From an uncultured Chloroflexota bacterium (lineage in GTDB: Bacteria; Chloroflexota; Dehalococcoidia; Lucifugimonadales; CAJWER01): a stretch of 18,271 bases of DNA. The number at the start of each line of letters is the position of its first letter. The stretch's first letter is position 1. A model generated the notes under the pieces. That model made no database searches and was not told the origin of the DNA. It saw only the letters and a program-made list of their open reading frames with translations. The stretch covers positions 1 to 18,271 of the forward strand of contig CAJWER010000030.1 of NCBI GenBank assembly GCA_913030785.1, read 5' to 3'. The position numbers were made by a program, and so were the translations under genes. Below, piece after piece: positions 6,584 through 13,062 of the stretch.

Positions 6584-7587
6584 TCAGCGAGGCCGGGCGG
6601 CAGCTCCAATGTCTGTGTCTGGCCGCTCTTGACGGAAGCGATGATGGCCTCGACGACGGCTGTGGCGACGATGCCGCTGGAGGCGGGCGCGTAGGACTCG
6701 CCGCCGTTCTTGATGGCGTCGAGCAAGAACGGGAAGCGATCGGCGGATGGCGGCGACAGCGTCTCGACCGAGGTCTTGTCCCCCGGCACGCCGAATGCGA
6801 CTGTCTTGGCGTGCTCGTATAGGACTGCTGACTCCCCACTGCCGTAGATTTCGAACAGCCACTTCGACGCGAATCCGTTGAAATCGGCATCGCTGATCAG
6901 GAAGGTCGACACCGAGCCGTCGGCGAACCTGAAAGTTGCAGCCACCGTGTCCAGGATGTCGGTACCCGCAAGCTCGGCTGGATGGCTTTTCTGCCCTCCA
7001 GTAGCGGAGACCTCGACCGGCGCGGCCCCGTGGAACCAGCAGAGCAGGTCAGCGGCGTGGATTCCCACGTCCCAGAGCGGCCCGCCGCCTGAAACCGGAT
7101 CCCAGCGCCACGCGGTCAGGTCGGACCGCGCCTGCATGCACTGGGCGTGGCTGGCGATGGGCGGTCCGAGGCGCCTCTTGGCTTCGCGGACTGCGCCGGA
7201 GAAGCGAAAACTGAAATTCAGCATGAGCTGTTTGCCGGAGGAGCGCTGCGCCTCCGCAATCTGCACGCACTCAGCTGTCGTCATTGCCATCGGTTTTTCG
7301 AGGTAAACATGTTTGCCGGCGGCGAAGGCGTCCAGCGCTAGCCTGGCATGGGTATCGTGAGGCGTTGCGATGGAGACAATGTCGATTGCCGGATCCGCGA
7401 AGATTTCATCGAGGCCCGCAGTGCGGGTGCCGAACTCGGTGGCAAAAAACGCGGCGCGCTCCGGGTCGGTGTCGTAGAAAGCGCGAACGCCTACTCCGTT
7501 GGTCTCAACCGCGCCAAGGGCGTGGCTCCGACCCGCCCCTCCACACCCGATCAGGGCCCAACCTAACCCAGCATTCTCGTCGATCAT
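6580..7587 (-). CDS. Gfo/Idh/MocA family oxidoreductase (second copy)
   Basis: This 335-residue predicted NAD(P)-dependent dehydrogenase has the Rossmann motif ALIGCGGAGRSH (11-22), AFYDTDPERA after strand 2, ATPHDTH (74-80), YLEKPMAMT (95-103) with the EKP motif, and GGGPLWDVGIHAADLL (167-182) with Asp173 and His177. It is distinct from the paralogue at 1527: it lacks the Cys-rich insertion and is about 70 residues shorter. GGGAG lies three bases before ATG 7587. It converges on the AKR/LLM operon, and the two stop codons share the palindrome CTAG at 6580-6583. An ATACC/GGTAT dyad 48-63 bases upstream of the start could be a regulatory site. The substrate, probably a sugar or polyol, is unknown. 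Confidence 0.93.
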   Translation of the reverse strand: MIDENAGLGWALIGCGGAGRSHALGAVETNGVGVRAFYDTDPERAAFFATEFGTRTAGLDEIFADPAIDIVSIATPHDTHARLALDAFAAGKHVYLEKPMAMTTAECVQIAEAQRSSGKQLMLNFSFRFSGAVREAKRRLGPPIASHAQCMQARSDLTAWRWDPVSGGGPLWDVGIHAADLLCWFHGAAPVEVSATGGQKSHPAELAGTDILDTVAATFRFADGSVSTFLISDADFNGFASKWLFEIYGSGESAVLYEHAKTVAFGVPGDKTSVETLSPPSADRFPFLLDAIKNGGESYAPASSGIVATAVVEAIIASVKSGQTQTLELPPGLAD

Positions 7588-7634
7588 GCGCTCCCTCTCT
7601 TACCCAGTCGGACACCCGTTACCCGTCTAAGGTC

Positions 7635-7650
7635 ATACCACTTACGGTAT
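7635..7650. promoter_or_regulatory. Short dyad upstream of the Gfo/Idh/MocA gene
   Basis: ATACC (7635-7639) and GGTAT (7646-7650) are inverted around a six-base spacer, 48-63 bases upstream of the start codon at 7587. It could be an operator or chance; no convincing -35/-10 pair was found next to it. Confidence 0.25.
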
Positions 7651-7704
7651 CCCGGCGGGCCCGCGCCTCGAGTCCCCCACCCTCCTCCCTCAAGATTGAG
7701 AGAG

Positions 7705-7734
7705 TATTTGTGTGTGGGTGGGGGGGGTACCCCC
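7705..7734 (+). repeat. G-rich intergenic repeat, copy 1
   Basis: A 30-base element begins TATTTG, runs through TGGGTGGGG and ends in the palindrome GGGGGTACCCCC (7723-7734). About 22 of 30 positions match, in inverted orientation, the element at 8262-8292 on the other side of the deazaflavin-dependent reductase gene. Part of the similarity is simple G-richness. Confidence 0.45.
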
Positions 7735-7743
7735 ATGCCATCA

Positions 7744-7766
7744 CCAGAGGGGTGCAGCCCCTCTGG
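7744..7766. repeat. Perfect 9-bp hairpin, REP-like
   Basis: CCAGAGGGG (7744-7752) and CCCCTCTGG (7758-7766) form a perfect stem around TGCAG. There is no U tract in either direction, so it is more likely a dispersed palindromic repeat than a terminator, although it lies downstream of the minus-strand gene ending at 7867. Confidence 0.6.
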
Positions 7767-7866
7767 ACTCCCACGGCGGGGACGAGCATCTGGGTTTCGA
7801 TAATCCTTTATGGGCCTTGGGAAAGTCTCTTGCTGGACTCCTCAGGCTGGAATGGACTTCTGTCTT

Positions 7867-8244
7867 CTACCCGCCGAGAATAACGATTACCATCGGGCTC
7901 CCTGAAACCCACGCCTCCAGATCGTCCATCCCCTGCTCCTGTCTGAACGGCGAGACGTCTCGGAGGCGCGACAGGATAGCACGTCGTTCAGACTCCTCCG
8001 TGACCGGTGTGGCTGTGGCAGGCAAGTCCACCTTGAGATCGTCCTTGAGGTGGTACATGAATTCCGGATGCTCTACCAGGTTGGCATACCAACCACGACG
8101 GCCTGGCGAGCCGGTGACGATCAGGCGATCATCGAAGTAGTGGGACCATATCTCCATACGGCGGGGCTCCCCACTCTTTCGACCGGTGGTGGTGATGTCT
8201 ATGGTCATGTCTATTTTCAGGGCGCTTCGTACAGTTTCGTCCAT
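7867..8244 (-). CDS. Deazaflavin (F420)-dependent nitroreductase/quinone reductase family protein
   Basis: The 125-residue protein carries the hallmark TTTGRKSGEPRR (18-29), then LIVTGSPGRRGWYANLVEHPEF (in two blocks around 41-62), which match the split-barrel fold of the Ddn/F420H2-dependent quinone reductase family. Members use F420H2 to reduce quinones or nitro compounds, usually at the inner face of the membrane or in the cytoplasm. The start is ATG 8244, preceded by an excellent AAAGGAG five bases upstream. A frame extending to 8358 would add 38 proline- and aromatic-rich residues translated from repeat DNA and is not credible. The G-rich repeat at 8262-8292 lies within its probable 5' leader. 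With the LLM enzyme at 5609 it supports an F420-using organism. Confidence 0.88.
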   Translation of the reverse strand: MDETVRSALKIDMTIDITTTGRKSGEPRRMEIWSHYFDDRLIVTGSPGRRGWYANLVEHPEFMYHLKDDLKVDLPATATPVTEESERRAILSRLRDVSPFRQEQGMDDLEAWVSGSPMVIVILGG

Positions 8245-8261
8245 GTCTGCTCCTTTGTGTC

Positions 8262-8310
8262 GGGGAGTCTCCTCCCCACCCATCCAAAAATAAAATGTTT
8301 TCTGGTGGGG
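8262..8310 (-). repeat. G-rich intergenic repeat, copy 2, with hairpins
   Basis: On the minus strand 8292-8262 starts TATTTTTGG, continues TGGGTGGGG and ends CTCCCC, matching copy 1 (7705-7734). GGGGAG/CTCCCC (8262-8267, 8272-8277) forms a hairpin just upstream of the AAAGGAG ribosome site of the reductase gene. CCCCACC (8274-8280) can alternatively pair with GGTGGGG (8304-8310) around an AT-rich loop. Confidence 0.45.
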
Positions 8311-8324
8311 GCCTGGGGGGAATA

Positions 8325-8574
8325 TCGACAGGTTCACCATTAACAGGAATCGGATCAACTCTATCCGCTTACCCTGATCCTGTCGATCGGCACAGATGGT
8401 GGTTCGACGAGCTCACCACGGACGGGAATTCGCCTGCCACCTAAACTTCATCTAGCCGCTCACCCTGAGCTAGTCGAAGGGCCGTCTTGGTGGCTCGCCG
8501 GACTCCACCGTGGTTAGAACTTGTCGTCCGCCACCGGCGACTTTGAGCCACTCACACTGAGCTTACCGGAGGCC
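8325..8574. repeat. Array of decayed copies of a short dispersed repeat
   Basis: The 333-base gap between the reductase and the hydroxyacid dehydrogenase has no gene. It holds about six degenerate copies of a motif whose core is GAGCTTGTCGA. They lie near 8325-8347 and 8401-8424 (one orientation), and 8365-8391, 8456-8482, 8510-8530 and 8548-8574 (the other). The clearest are GGTTCGACGAGCTCACCACG at 8401 and CTCACCCTGAGC...TCGAAGGG at 8459-8481. The last copy ends only a few bases from the stop codon at 8578. Similar motifs are, from memory, common intergenic repeats in Chloroflexota and other bacteria. Confidence 0.6.
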
Positions 8575-8577
8575 GCC

Positions 8578-9549
8578 CTAGGGCCTTTCTGGTACTACTA
8601 TGGCCAGGGGGTCGCCGCCGTTGGCAACTCTGATTGGGTTCTGTACCGCGAATTCACGGCTTCTTATCCAGGACTCCTGGGCGACTGAGGCCACGTGGGG
8701 TGTTATCGATACGTTGTCCATCTCTATGAGGGGGTTGTCGTCGGGCGTTGGCTCCACCTCAAGGACATCCAGCCCCGCTGCCATTATCTCCTTGGCATTC
8801 AGTGCCCTGATCAGCGCCGCCTCGTCCACCACAGGACCGCGGCAGGTGTTTATCAATACTGCGGTCTTCTTCATCAGTCCGAATTCCCGATCGCTCATCA
8901 TCCCGCGAGTAGCTTCCATCAGCGGAACGTGGAGAGTGACCACATCTGACCGTGTCAGCAACTCGTCGCGAGTGACGCGCTGAACGCCAAGCTCTGCCTC
9001 TAGCTCCGGGGAGTGGTCGACGGCGTCCTCATATAGCAAGGTGCAATCCCAACCGGCAAGGCGACGCGCGACCTGCCGGCCGATACTTCCGAGTCCAATG
9101 ATACCCACGGTGCTGCCGGTTAGCTCATGGACATAGGGCCACCAGTCGGGTACCAGCTTGCTGGCCCATTTTCGCTCTTTCACAGACTCGAACTGGATGT
9201 CGAGCTTGCGCAGGACCGTCATCATCAGGGCGATCGTGTGCTCGGAGACGGCGATGGCGTTGGCGCCACCATTGTTCGCCACCTTGATGCCAATATCTTC
9301 GAGGGCCGGTAGGTTCATCTTGTCGGTCCCCGCGCTGGAGCCCTGGATCAGCTTGAGGTTGGGGCATCTGGAGGCCACCTCGACCTGGGTGTCCCCAATG
9401 ATAACGACGGCGTCCTGGAGCTGTGCAACTTGCTCTTCCAACGGGAGGGTGGAGTCGACCCATGTGATGGTGACGTCTTTCCGGACTAGCTCCTGATAGC
9501 CGTCGAACTGGACCTTGTCGGCTACGTACACCACGATGTTGTTGCTCAT
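8578..9549 (-). CDS. D-2-hydroxyacid dehydrogenase (phosphoglycerate dehydrogenase-like)
   Basis: This 323-residue NAD(P)-dependent enzyme should interconvert a 2-keto acid and its D-2-hydroxy acid in the cytoplasm. It shows the VSEHTIALMM helix (101-110), the nucleotide-binding VGIIGLGSIGRQVA (148-161, GLGSIG 152-157) and the catalytic residues Arg237 in NTCRGPVVDE, Glu266 in DVLEVEP and His285 in TPHVAS. It has no C-terminal ACT domain, so it is not a canonical serine-pathway SerA. GGAAG lies five bases before ATG 9549. The promoter at 9623-9651 and a leader hairpin (9584-9612) indicate its own transcript. The downstream end abuts the repeat array at 8325-8574. Specificity (glyoxylate, hydroxypyruvate or other) is not readable from sequence. 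Confidence 0.95.
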   Translation of the reverse strand: MSNNIVVYVADKVQFDGYQELVRKDVTITWVDSTLPLEEQVAQLQDAVVIIGDTQVEVASRCPNLKLIQGSSAGTDKMNLPALEDIGIKVANNGGANAIAVSEHTIALMMTVLRKLDIQFESVKERKWASKLVPDWWPYVHELTGSTVGIIGLGSIGRQVARRLAGWDCTLLYEDAVDHSPELEAELGVQRVTRDELLTRSDVVTLHVPLMEATRGMMSDREFGLMKKTAVLINTCRGPVVDEAALIRALNAKEIMAAGLDVLEVEPTPDDNPLIEMDNVSITPHVASVAQESWIRSREFAVQNPIRVANGGDPLAIVVPERP

Positions 9550-9583
9550 TAGGGCTTCCGTGGGGGAAATTTATCTCTGAGGT

Positions 9584-9612
9584 CACAGAGAGCTCTGATT
9601 GGGCTCCCTGTG
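9584..9612 (-). promoter_or_regulatory. Leader hairpin at the 5' end of the hydroxyacid dehydrogenase mRNA
   Basis: CACAGAGAGCTC (9584-9595) pairs with GGGCTCCCTGTG (9601-9612) over 12 positions with one mismatch and one G-U, around a five-base loop. It would begin about four bases after the predicted start site, so it could stabilise the mRNA 5' end or bind a regulator. Confidence 0.5.
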
Positions 9613-9622
9613 TGCCGTCAGG

Positions 9623-9651
9623 ATTATACGGATGCGCCATAGGCGTCGCAA
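9623..9651 (-). promoter_or_regulatory. Sigma-70 promoter of the hydroxyacid dehydrogenase
   Basis: On the minus strand a perfect TATAAT (9623-9628) lies 17 bases after TTGCGA (9646-9651, four of six matches). The predicted start near 9616 leaves a leader of about 67 bases before ATG 9549. Confidence 0.75.
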
Positions 9652-9709
9652 GGGCATGCGCCCGGATGACCCATTTGGCGCTATCGGTCCCAAAGTGGGA
9701 GGGAGGGGA

Positions 9710-9751
9710 TCACCCTCTCCTTAGTCCTCTCCCTGAGGGAGGGGAGGTAAG
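9710..9751. repeat. Imperfect palindrome, CCCTCTCC-type repeat
   Basis: In the 425-base gene-free gap 9550-9974, CTTA...CCTCTCCCT (9720-9734) faces AGGGAGGGGAGG...TAAG (9736-9751) as a long imperfect hairpin. It resembles a common dispersed intergenic repeat type. I see no protein gene in this gap; an open frame at 9612-9836 runs through the repeat and is not credible. Confidence 0.45.
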
Positions 9752-9837
9752 AAGGAGACCAGCGGCGCTACGGGGTACGGATTGTCTTGGTGGGAAATCA
9801 GTCAGGGTTTGGGCTGCGGACGATGGTAACCCATAGC

Positions 9838-9872
9838 CCCAGATTCTTCGCTGCGCTCAGAATGACGTGGGT
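9838..9872. repeat. Dispersed intergenic repeat (AGATTCTTCGCT type)
   Basis: AGATTCTTCGCTGCGCTCAG continuing to AATGAC contains ATTCT (9843-9847) inverted as AGAAT (9859-9863) with CGC/GCG inside. From memory it matches a very widespread short intergenic repeat. It lies about 100 bases downstream of the cNMP-domain gene. Confidence 0.5.
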
Positions 9873-9974
9873 GGTGTGGCATCGCGTGGCGTAGTGGCGT
9901 GTATGGGGGGCCGCGCGGGACCGGGCGTACAGTTGTACTCCCCTACGGGAACTTTCCGGTTGGTAGCGCGCAGT

Positions 9975-10484
9975 TCAGGTTTTGAGGCCTGATAGGGTGA
10001 TTTCGTGTTCGTTGACGAGGGTGTCGATCGTTTGGCCCAGGTGGCGAGCCATGATGGCGGCGAGGGAGCGCATGACCTTGAAGCCTATGTGGGAGTGCAT
10101 GTCCAGGGCTCGCCTGAGCATTCTAGAGTCGATGCGTGCCAGTTTCGTGGAGTCCCATGCGACGGCTGAGAGGGTGTATTTGTAGGGAGCTACGAGGGCG
10201 GACCAGCCGACGACGTCTCTTGCCCGGCAGATGCTGACGACGGTGCGGCGCAGTGGCCTGGAGTGGGGTGCGCGGATCGCCTTGTGGAGGGATATCTGGC
10301 CCTCTATGACCAAGTATATGTAGGTCGCCTCGCGTCCTTCGCTGAAGAGTGGTGTGTCCTGATCGATGGACACTTCCATGCAGAGGGGCGCAAGCTTTCC
10401 CATCTCCTCGGGTGTCAGGGCCTGAAAGAGCTCGCTGCGGCGAAGCGACGAAATCTCGGCGACAGAGGATATGTTGTCCCCCAT
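9975..10484 (-). CDS. Lone cyclic nucleotide-binding-domain (Crp-like sensor) protein
   Basis: This 169-residue protein is a single cNMP-binding domain: RRSELFQALTPEEMGKLAPL (15-34), LFSEGREATYIYLVIEGQIS (46-65), then strands up to the hinge helix. It has no helix-turn-helix, so it is not a classical Crp/Fnr transcription factor; the C-terminal helix (about 130-169) could dimerise. The phosphate-binding cassette reads VVGWSALVAPYKYTLSA: the Gly-Glu and Arg that bind cAMP phosphate in Crp are absent and Trp takes a central place, a variant known in other bacteria. It may bind another ligand or none. No Shine-Dalgarno precedes ATG 10484. A candidate promoter and Crp-like sites lie upstream. Confidence 0.85.
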   Translation of the reverse strand: MGDNISSVAEISSLRRSELFQALTPEEMGKLAPLCMEVSIDQDTPLFSEGREATYIYLVIEGQISLHKAIRAPHSRPLRRTVVSICRARDVVGWSALVAPYKYTLSAVAWDSTKLARIDSRMLRRALDMHSHIGFKVMRSLAAIMARHLGQTIDTLVNEHEITLSGLKT

Positions 10485-10547
10485 TCGACTACGTCAGCGC
10501 CAAGGCCGACGCAATACCCCGGAACGTTCCATTCGAAAGTGAGTTTC

Positions 10548-10576
10548 ACACTACAAGAATTCGGCGCTGATCGCAA
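10548..10576 (-). promoter_or_regulatory. Candidate promoter of the cNMP-domain gene
   Basis: On the minus strand, TTGCGA (10571-10576) and TAGTGT (10548-10553) are 17 bases apart, four and three matches to consensus. The -10 overlaps the dyad AGTGAG-TTT-CACACT (10538-10552). A start near 10541 gives a 57-base leader. Confidence 0.4.
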
Positions 10577-10610
10577 GATTGTTCCTGGTCAGCCTGCGTC
10601 ACCGCCGTAA

Positions 10611-10626
10611 TGTGAAGAATATCACT
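10611..10626. promoter_or_regulatory. Crp-like binding site
   Basis: TGTGA-AGAATA-TCACT matches the Crp consensus TGTGA-N6-TCACA at nine of ten positions. It is centred about 78 bases upstream of the predicted start site of the cNMP-domain gene. A second, tighter dyad with TGTGA/TCACT half sites (minus strand) overlaps the -10 at 10538-10552. Confidence 0.4.
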
Positions 10627-10693
10627 AATAAATTCGATTTTTGGGGCGCATACGAATCCCTTCGAGAGGGTCGCGAAACTCGTGATGGTTGTA

Positions 10694-10766
10694 TGTGTGA
10701 GGGACACCCTCACACACCCGGCCCTTCGGCTTCGCTCAGGACAGGCGACGGGGCTACGCCCCCTGT
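10694..10766. repeat. Composite repeat: two hairpins around a TTCGCTCAGGACAGG motif
   Basis: TGTGTGAGGG (10694-10703) pairs perfectly with CCCTCACACA (10707-10716). CCCTTCGGCTTCGCTCAGG follows, a widespread intergenic repeat motif. Then ACAGG...GGGGC-TAC-GCCCC-CTGT (10741-10766) forms a second hairpin. The layout, a TGTGTG-led G-rich hairpin followed by a GGGGC/GCCCC hairpin, parallels 7705-7766. The T run after it (10773-10777) faces +, so it is not the terminator of the minus-strand gene ending at 10788. Confidence 0.55.
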
Positions 10767-10787
10767 ACACCCTTTTTCAGGTGCCTA

Positions 10788-12611
10788 CTAGACACCTCCT
10801 CCTAGCTTGCGGTCGAGGTTGAAGGCGGCGCTTATCAAGGATAGGTGGGTGAAGGCCTGGGGGAAGTTGCCGAGGGCTTCGCCGCTGGGGCCGATCTCCT
10901 CGGCGTAGAGACCCAGGTGGTTGGAGTAGCCGAGCATTCGCTCGAATATGAAGCGCGCCTCGTCTAGTCTGCCAGCCCTGGTCAGCGCCTCGACGAGCCA
11001 GAACGTGCACATGCTGAAACTGCCCTCTTCCTGGCCCCCCAGACCGTCCTCGGCGGCGTCTTTGACGTCGTAGCGCTGGACCAGGCCGTCGCTGGTGAGG
11101 TCCTCGAGGACTGCGTCGATGGTTTTGAGCATCCTGGGGTCGGTGGGCGACATGAAGAATACCAGGGGCATCAGCAGGTTGGATGCATCGACTGATTCGC
11201 CACCGAAATACTGGACGAAGGATTGCCGCGACTCGCTCCAGCCATGCTCCATGATCGCTTCGTATATTGCGTCTCGCTCGCGCAGCCAGAGGTCCCTGTT
11301 GGCTGGGAAGGAGCGCTTGTCGGCCAGGCGCAAGCCCCGGTCGAGGGCGACCCAGCACATGAGCTTGGAGAAGACGAACTGCCTGCGTCCGCCCCGAACC
11401 TCCCAGATCCCCTCGTCGGGCTGTCCCCAGTTTTGGGCGACCCAGTCGAGGAGCGGCCTGAGACTGGACCACAGGTCGTAGGAGATGGGGGAGCCGTACT
11501 TGTTGTACAGGTATATGGAGTCCATCAGCTCGCCAAAGATGTCGAGCTGCAGTTGGTGCTGCGCGTTGTTGCCGACCCGAACAGGCTTCGAGCCCTTGTA
11601 GCCGCTCAAGTGGTCTAGAGACTCTTCTTCTATGGTTGAGCCGCCATCGAGGCGATACATGATGTTCGGTGTTTCGCCGGCCACGACCTCGTTGCAGCGG
11701 TCCTGAATCCAGCTCATGAACTGCTCAGCCTCCGAGATCATGCCGACCCGGATGAAGGCGTAGACGGTGAAGGCTGCATCCCGAAGCCACGTGTACCGGT
11801 AGTCCCAGTTGCGCGATCCACCGATGATCTCGGGGAGGCTGCAGGTTGGCGCGGCCACGATCGCTCCGGTGGGCGCAAAGGTCAGCAGCTTGAGGGTTAG
11901 CACAGAGCGGTAGACCATTTCGCGCCACCGGCCGCGGTAGGTGCAGCGCGAGAGCCAGTCTTTCCAGTAGTCAATGGTGAGCTGGAGTTGTTGGCGCGCC
12001 ATGTCGTCGGTGAGGATCATCGGGGTCTCGCCGTCTTCGAGCATGCCGGCGACTATGCACAGCGATTGGCCTGCGTGCATTTCAAACTCCGAGGTGACGC
12101 CGCCATCGGCCAGTTTCGCCTCGCACTCAATGGGGAGCGACAAACCAAGCCGCCTACCTGAGTCCGAGGTGAACCAGACCCCGGCGCGACCGCGAGTAAC
12201 TTGGTGGGACTCCCGGGCATAGTCGAAGGCGGGGGAGCACTCCATTCGCATTCTTCTTGTCCCGCGTATTCCAGTCAATCGGCGCACTATTCTGGGGGAG
12301 TGGGAATTCCCATTTTCGCCGCTGGCGCCATCCACTGGCATGAAGTCTTCGAGCAGCACGACCCCGTCTTTGTTCGAGAAGTAGGTCATCAGTACGTTGG
12401 TGTCCGGGTGATAGAGCTGCCGGGTCTGCTCTCCATCGACACCACAAATCTTGAAGGAGCCGCCCTTGTCATCGTCCAAGAGGGATGCAAAGACGCTGGG
12501 CGAGTCGAACTGCGGCAGGCAGCACCAGTCTATGGACCCGTCGGTGCCGACCAGGGCCACGGAGTGGAGGTCCCCGATGACCCCATAATTTTCAATAGGT
12601 TCATAGCCCAT
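10788..12611 (-). CDS. Glycoside hydrolase family 15 (glucoamylase/trehalase-like)
   Basis: The 607-residue protein is full length for bacterial GH15. The N-terminal beta-sandwich starts YEPIENYGVIGDLHSVALVG with DGSIDWCCLPQFDSPSVF (24-41). The (alpha/alpha)6 catalytic barrel contains SRNWDYRYTWLRDAAFT (266-282), VRVGNNAQHQLQLDIFGE (344-361), PDEGIWEVRG (398-407) and GLYAEEIGPSG (567-577). Glutamates in the last two motifs (Glu400/404 and Glu571/572) are the likely general acid and base. There is no signal peptide, so it is cytoplasmic and more likely to act on trehalose or an alpha-glucoside than on external starch. Actinobacterial relatives are trehalases. GGGAG lies five bases before ATG 12611. 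A nested palindrome lies 47-92 bases upstream. Confidence 0.95.
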   Translation of the reverse strand: MGYEPIENYGVIGDLHSVALVGTDGSIDWCCLPQFDSPSVFASLLDDDKGGSFKICGVDGEQTRQLYHPDTNVLMTYFSNKDGVVLLEDFMPVDGASGENGNSHSPRIVRRLTGIRGTRRMRMECSPAFDYARESHQVTRGRAGVWFTSDSGRRLGLSLPIECEAKLADGGVTSEFEMHAGQSLCIVAGMLEDGETPMILTDDMARQQLQLTIDYWKDWLSRCTYRGRWREMVYRSVLTLKLLTFAPTGAIVAAPTCSLPEIIGGSRNWDYRYTWLRDAAFTVYAFIRVGMISEAEQFMSWIQDRCNEVVAGETPNIMYRLDGGSTIEEESLDHLSGYKGSKPVRVGNNAQHQLQLDIFGELMDSIYLYNKYGSPISYDLWSSLRPLLDWVAQNWGQPDEGIWEVRGGRRQFVFSKLMCWVALDRGLRLADKRSFPANRDLWLRERDAIYEAIMEHGWSESRQSFVQYFGGESVDASNLLMPLVFFMSPTDPRMLKTIDAVLEDLTSDGLVQRYDVKDAAEDGLGGQEEGSFSMCTFWLVEALTRAGRLDEARFIFERMLGYSNHLGLYAEEIGPSGEALGNFPQAFTHLSLISAAFNLDRKLGGGV

Positions 12612-12657
12612 TAATGCTCCCGATTTCGCCCGTTCAGAGTACTGCCAGACCGATGAT

Positions 12658-12703
12658 CGTACGGGAATTTCCTATGCCAAAGTGTATAGGGTGGGCCCGT
12701 ACG
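12658..12703. promoter_or_regulatory. Nested 46-base palindrome upstream of the GH15 gene
   Basis: CGTACGGG (12658-12665) is inverted as CCCGTACG (12696-12703), and inside it CCTAT (12671-12675) as ATAGG (12686-12690). Both pairs are separated by symmetric five-base gaps around a ten-base loop. It is either a two-part operator or a structured 5' leader element of the GH15 mRNA. Confidence 0.5.
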
Positions 12704-12891
12704 CGTAAAGCGGGCCGAGCACCCTGCGACGAATGAATAGGTGCTTCCACATCGTCCAGACTGATGATGGTATCCACCGTGTACCAGTGAGAATCGCCTT
12801 TGTGATGTCGTCTGCGTCGTATACGATGCCAGACGTGGACCAACCCAAAGGTCCCAGAGCCTGAATGCTCTAGCAATGGGCTCACCGTCCC

Positions 12892-13062
12892 GGAGCCGCG
12901 AACAACGGCAAGGAGGGCATCGACTTCCTGGAGAAGTCCAAGTTCGATCTGGTCATTGCAGACATCGTGATACCTGTGTTGAACGGGATTGAGGTTTTGC
13001 TGGCCGCCTCAGGGTTGAAGACGTCCCAGGATGATGGCGCGCGAGAGCGCACCGAGACCTAG
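12892..13062 (+). pseudogene. Remnant of a response-regulator receiver domain
   Basis: Reading + from 12892, the frame encodes GAANNGKEGIDFLEKS, then KFDLVIADIVIPVLNGIEVL, and stops at 13060-13062. This is the middle of a CheY-like receiver: the GxxGle helix, the buried DLVIAD strand with the phosphoacceptor Asp, and the xPxxNGIE turn. The N-terminal acidic pocket (DD) and the C-terminal Thr/Ser and Lys strands are missing. A stop (TAG 12871) lies just upstream in frame and there is no start codon or ribosome site. The usual Met after the phosphoacceptor is Ile. The segment is a decayed fragment of a two-component gene in an otherwise gene-free gap; no partner kinase is present. Confidence 0.75.

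Noticed and set aside
7716..7727. Possible G-quadruplex in the G run
   Set aside because: The run is continuous and is better described as part of the palindrome GGGGGTACCCCC and the repeat; four separated G tracts are not clear.
8245..8358. N-terminal extension of the deazaflavin-dependent reductase
   Set aside because: It translates the G-rich repeat and skips the excellent AAAGGAG at ATG 8244.
9612..9836. Plus-strand open frame in the repeat-rich gap
   Set aside because: It begins in the promoter of the hydroxyacid dehydrogenase and runs through a palindromic repeat; no ribosome site or recognisable sequence.
10741..10778. Hairpin plus T run as terminator of the GH15 gene
   Set aside because: The T run follows the hairpin on +, while the gene is on minus; better explained as part of a dispersed repeat.
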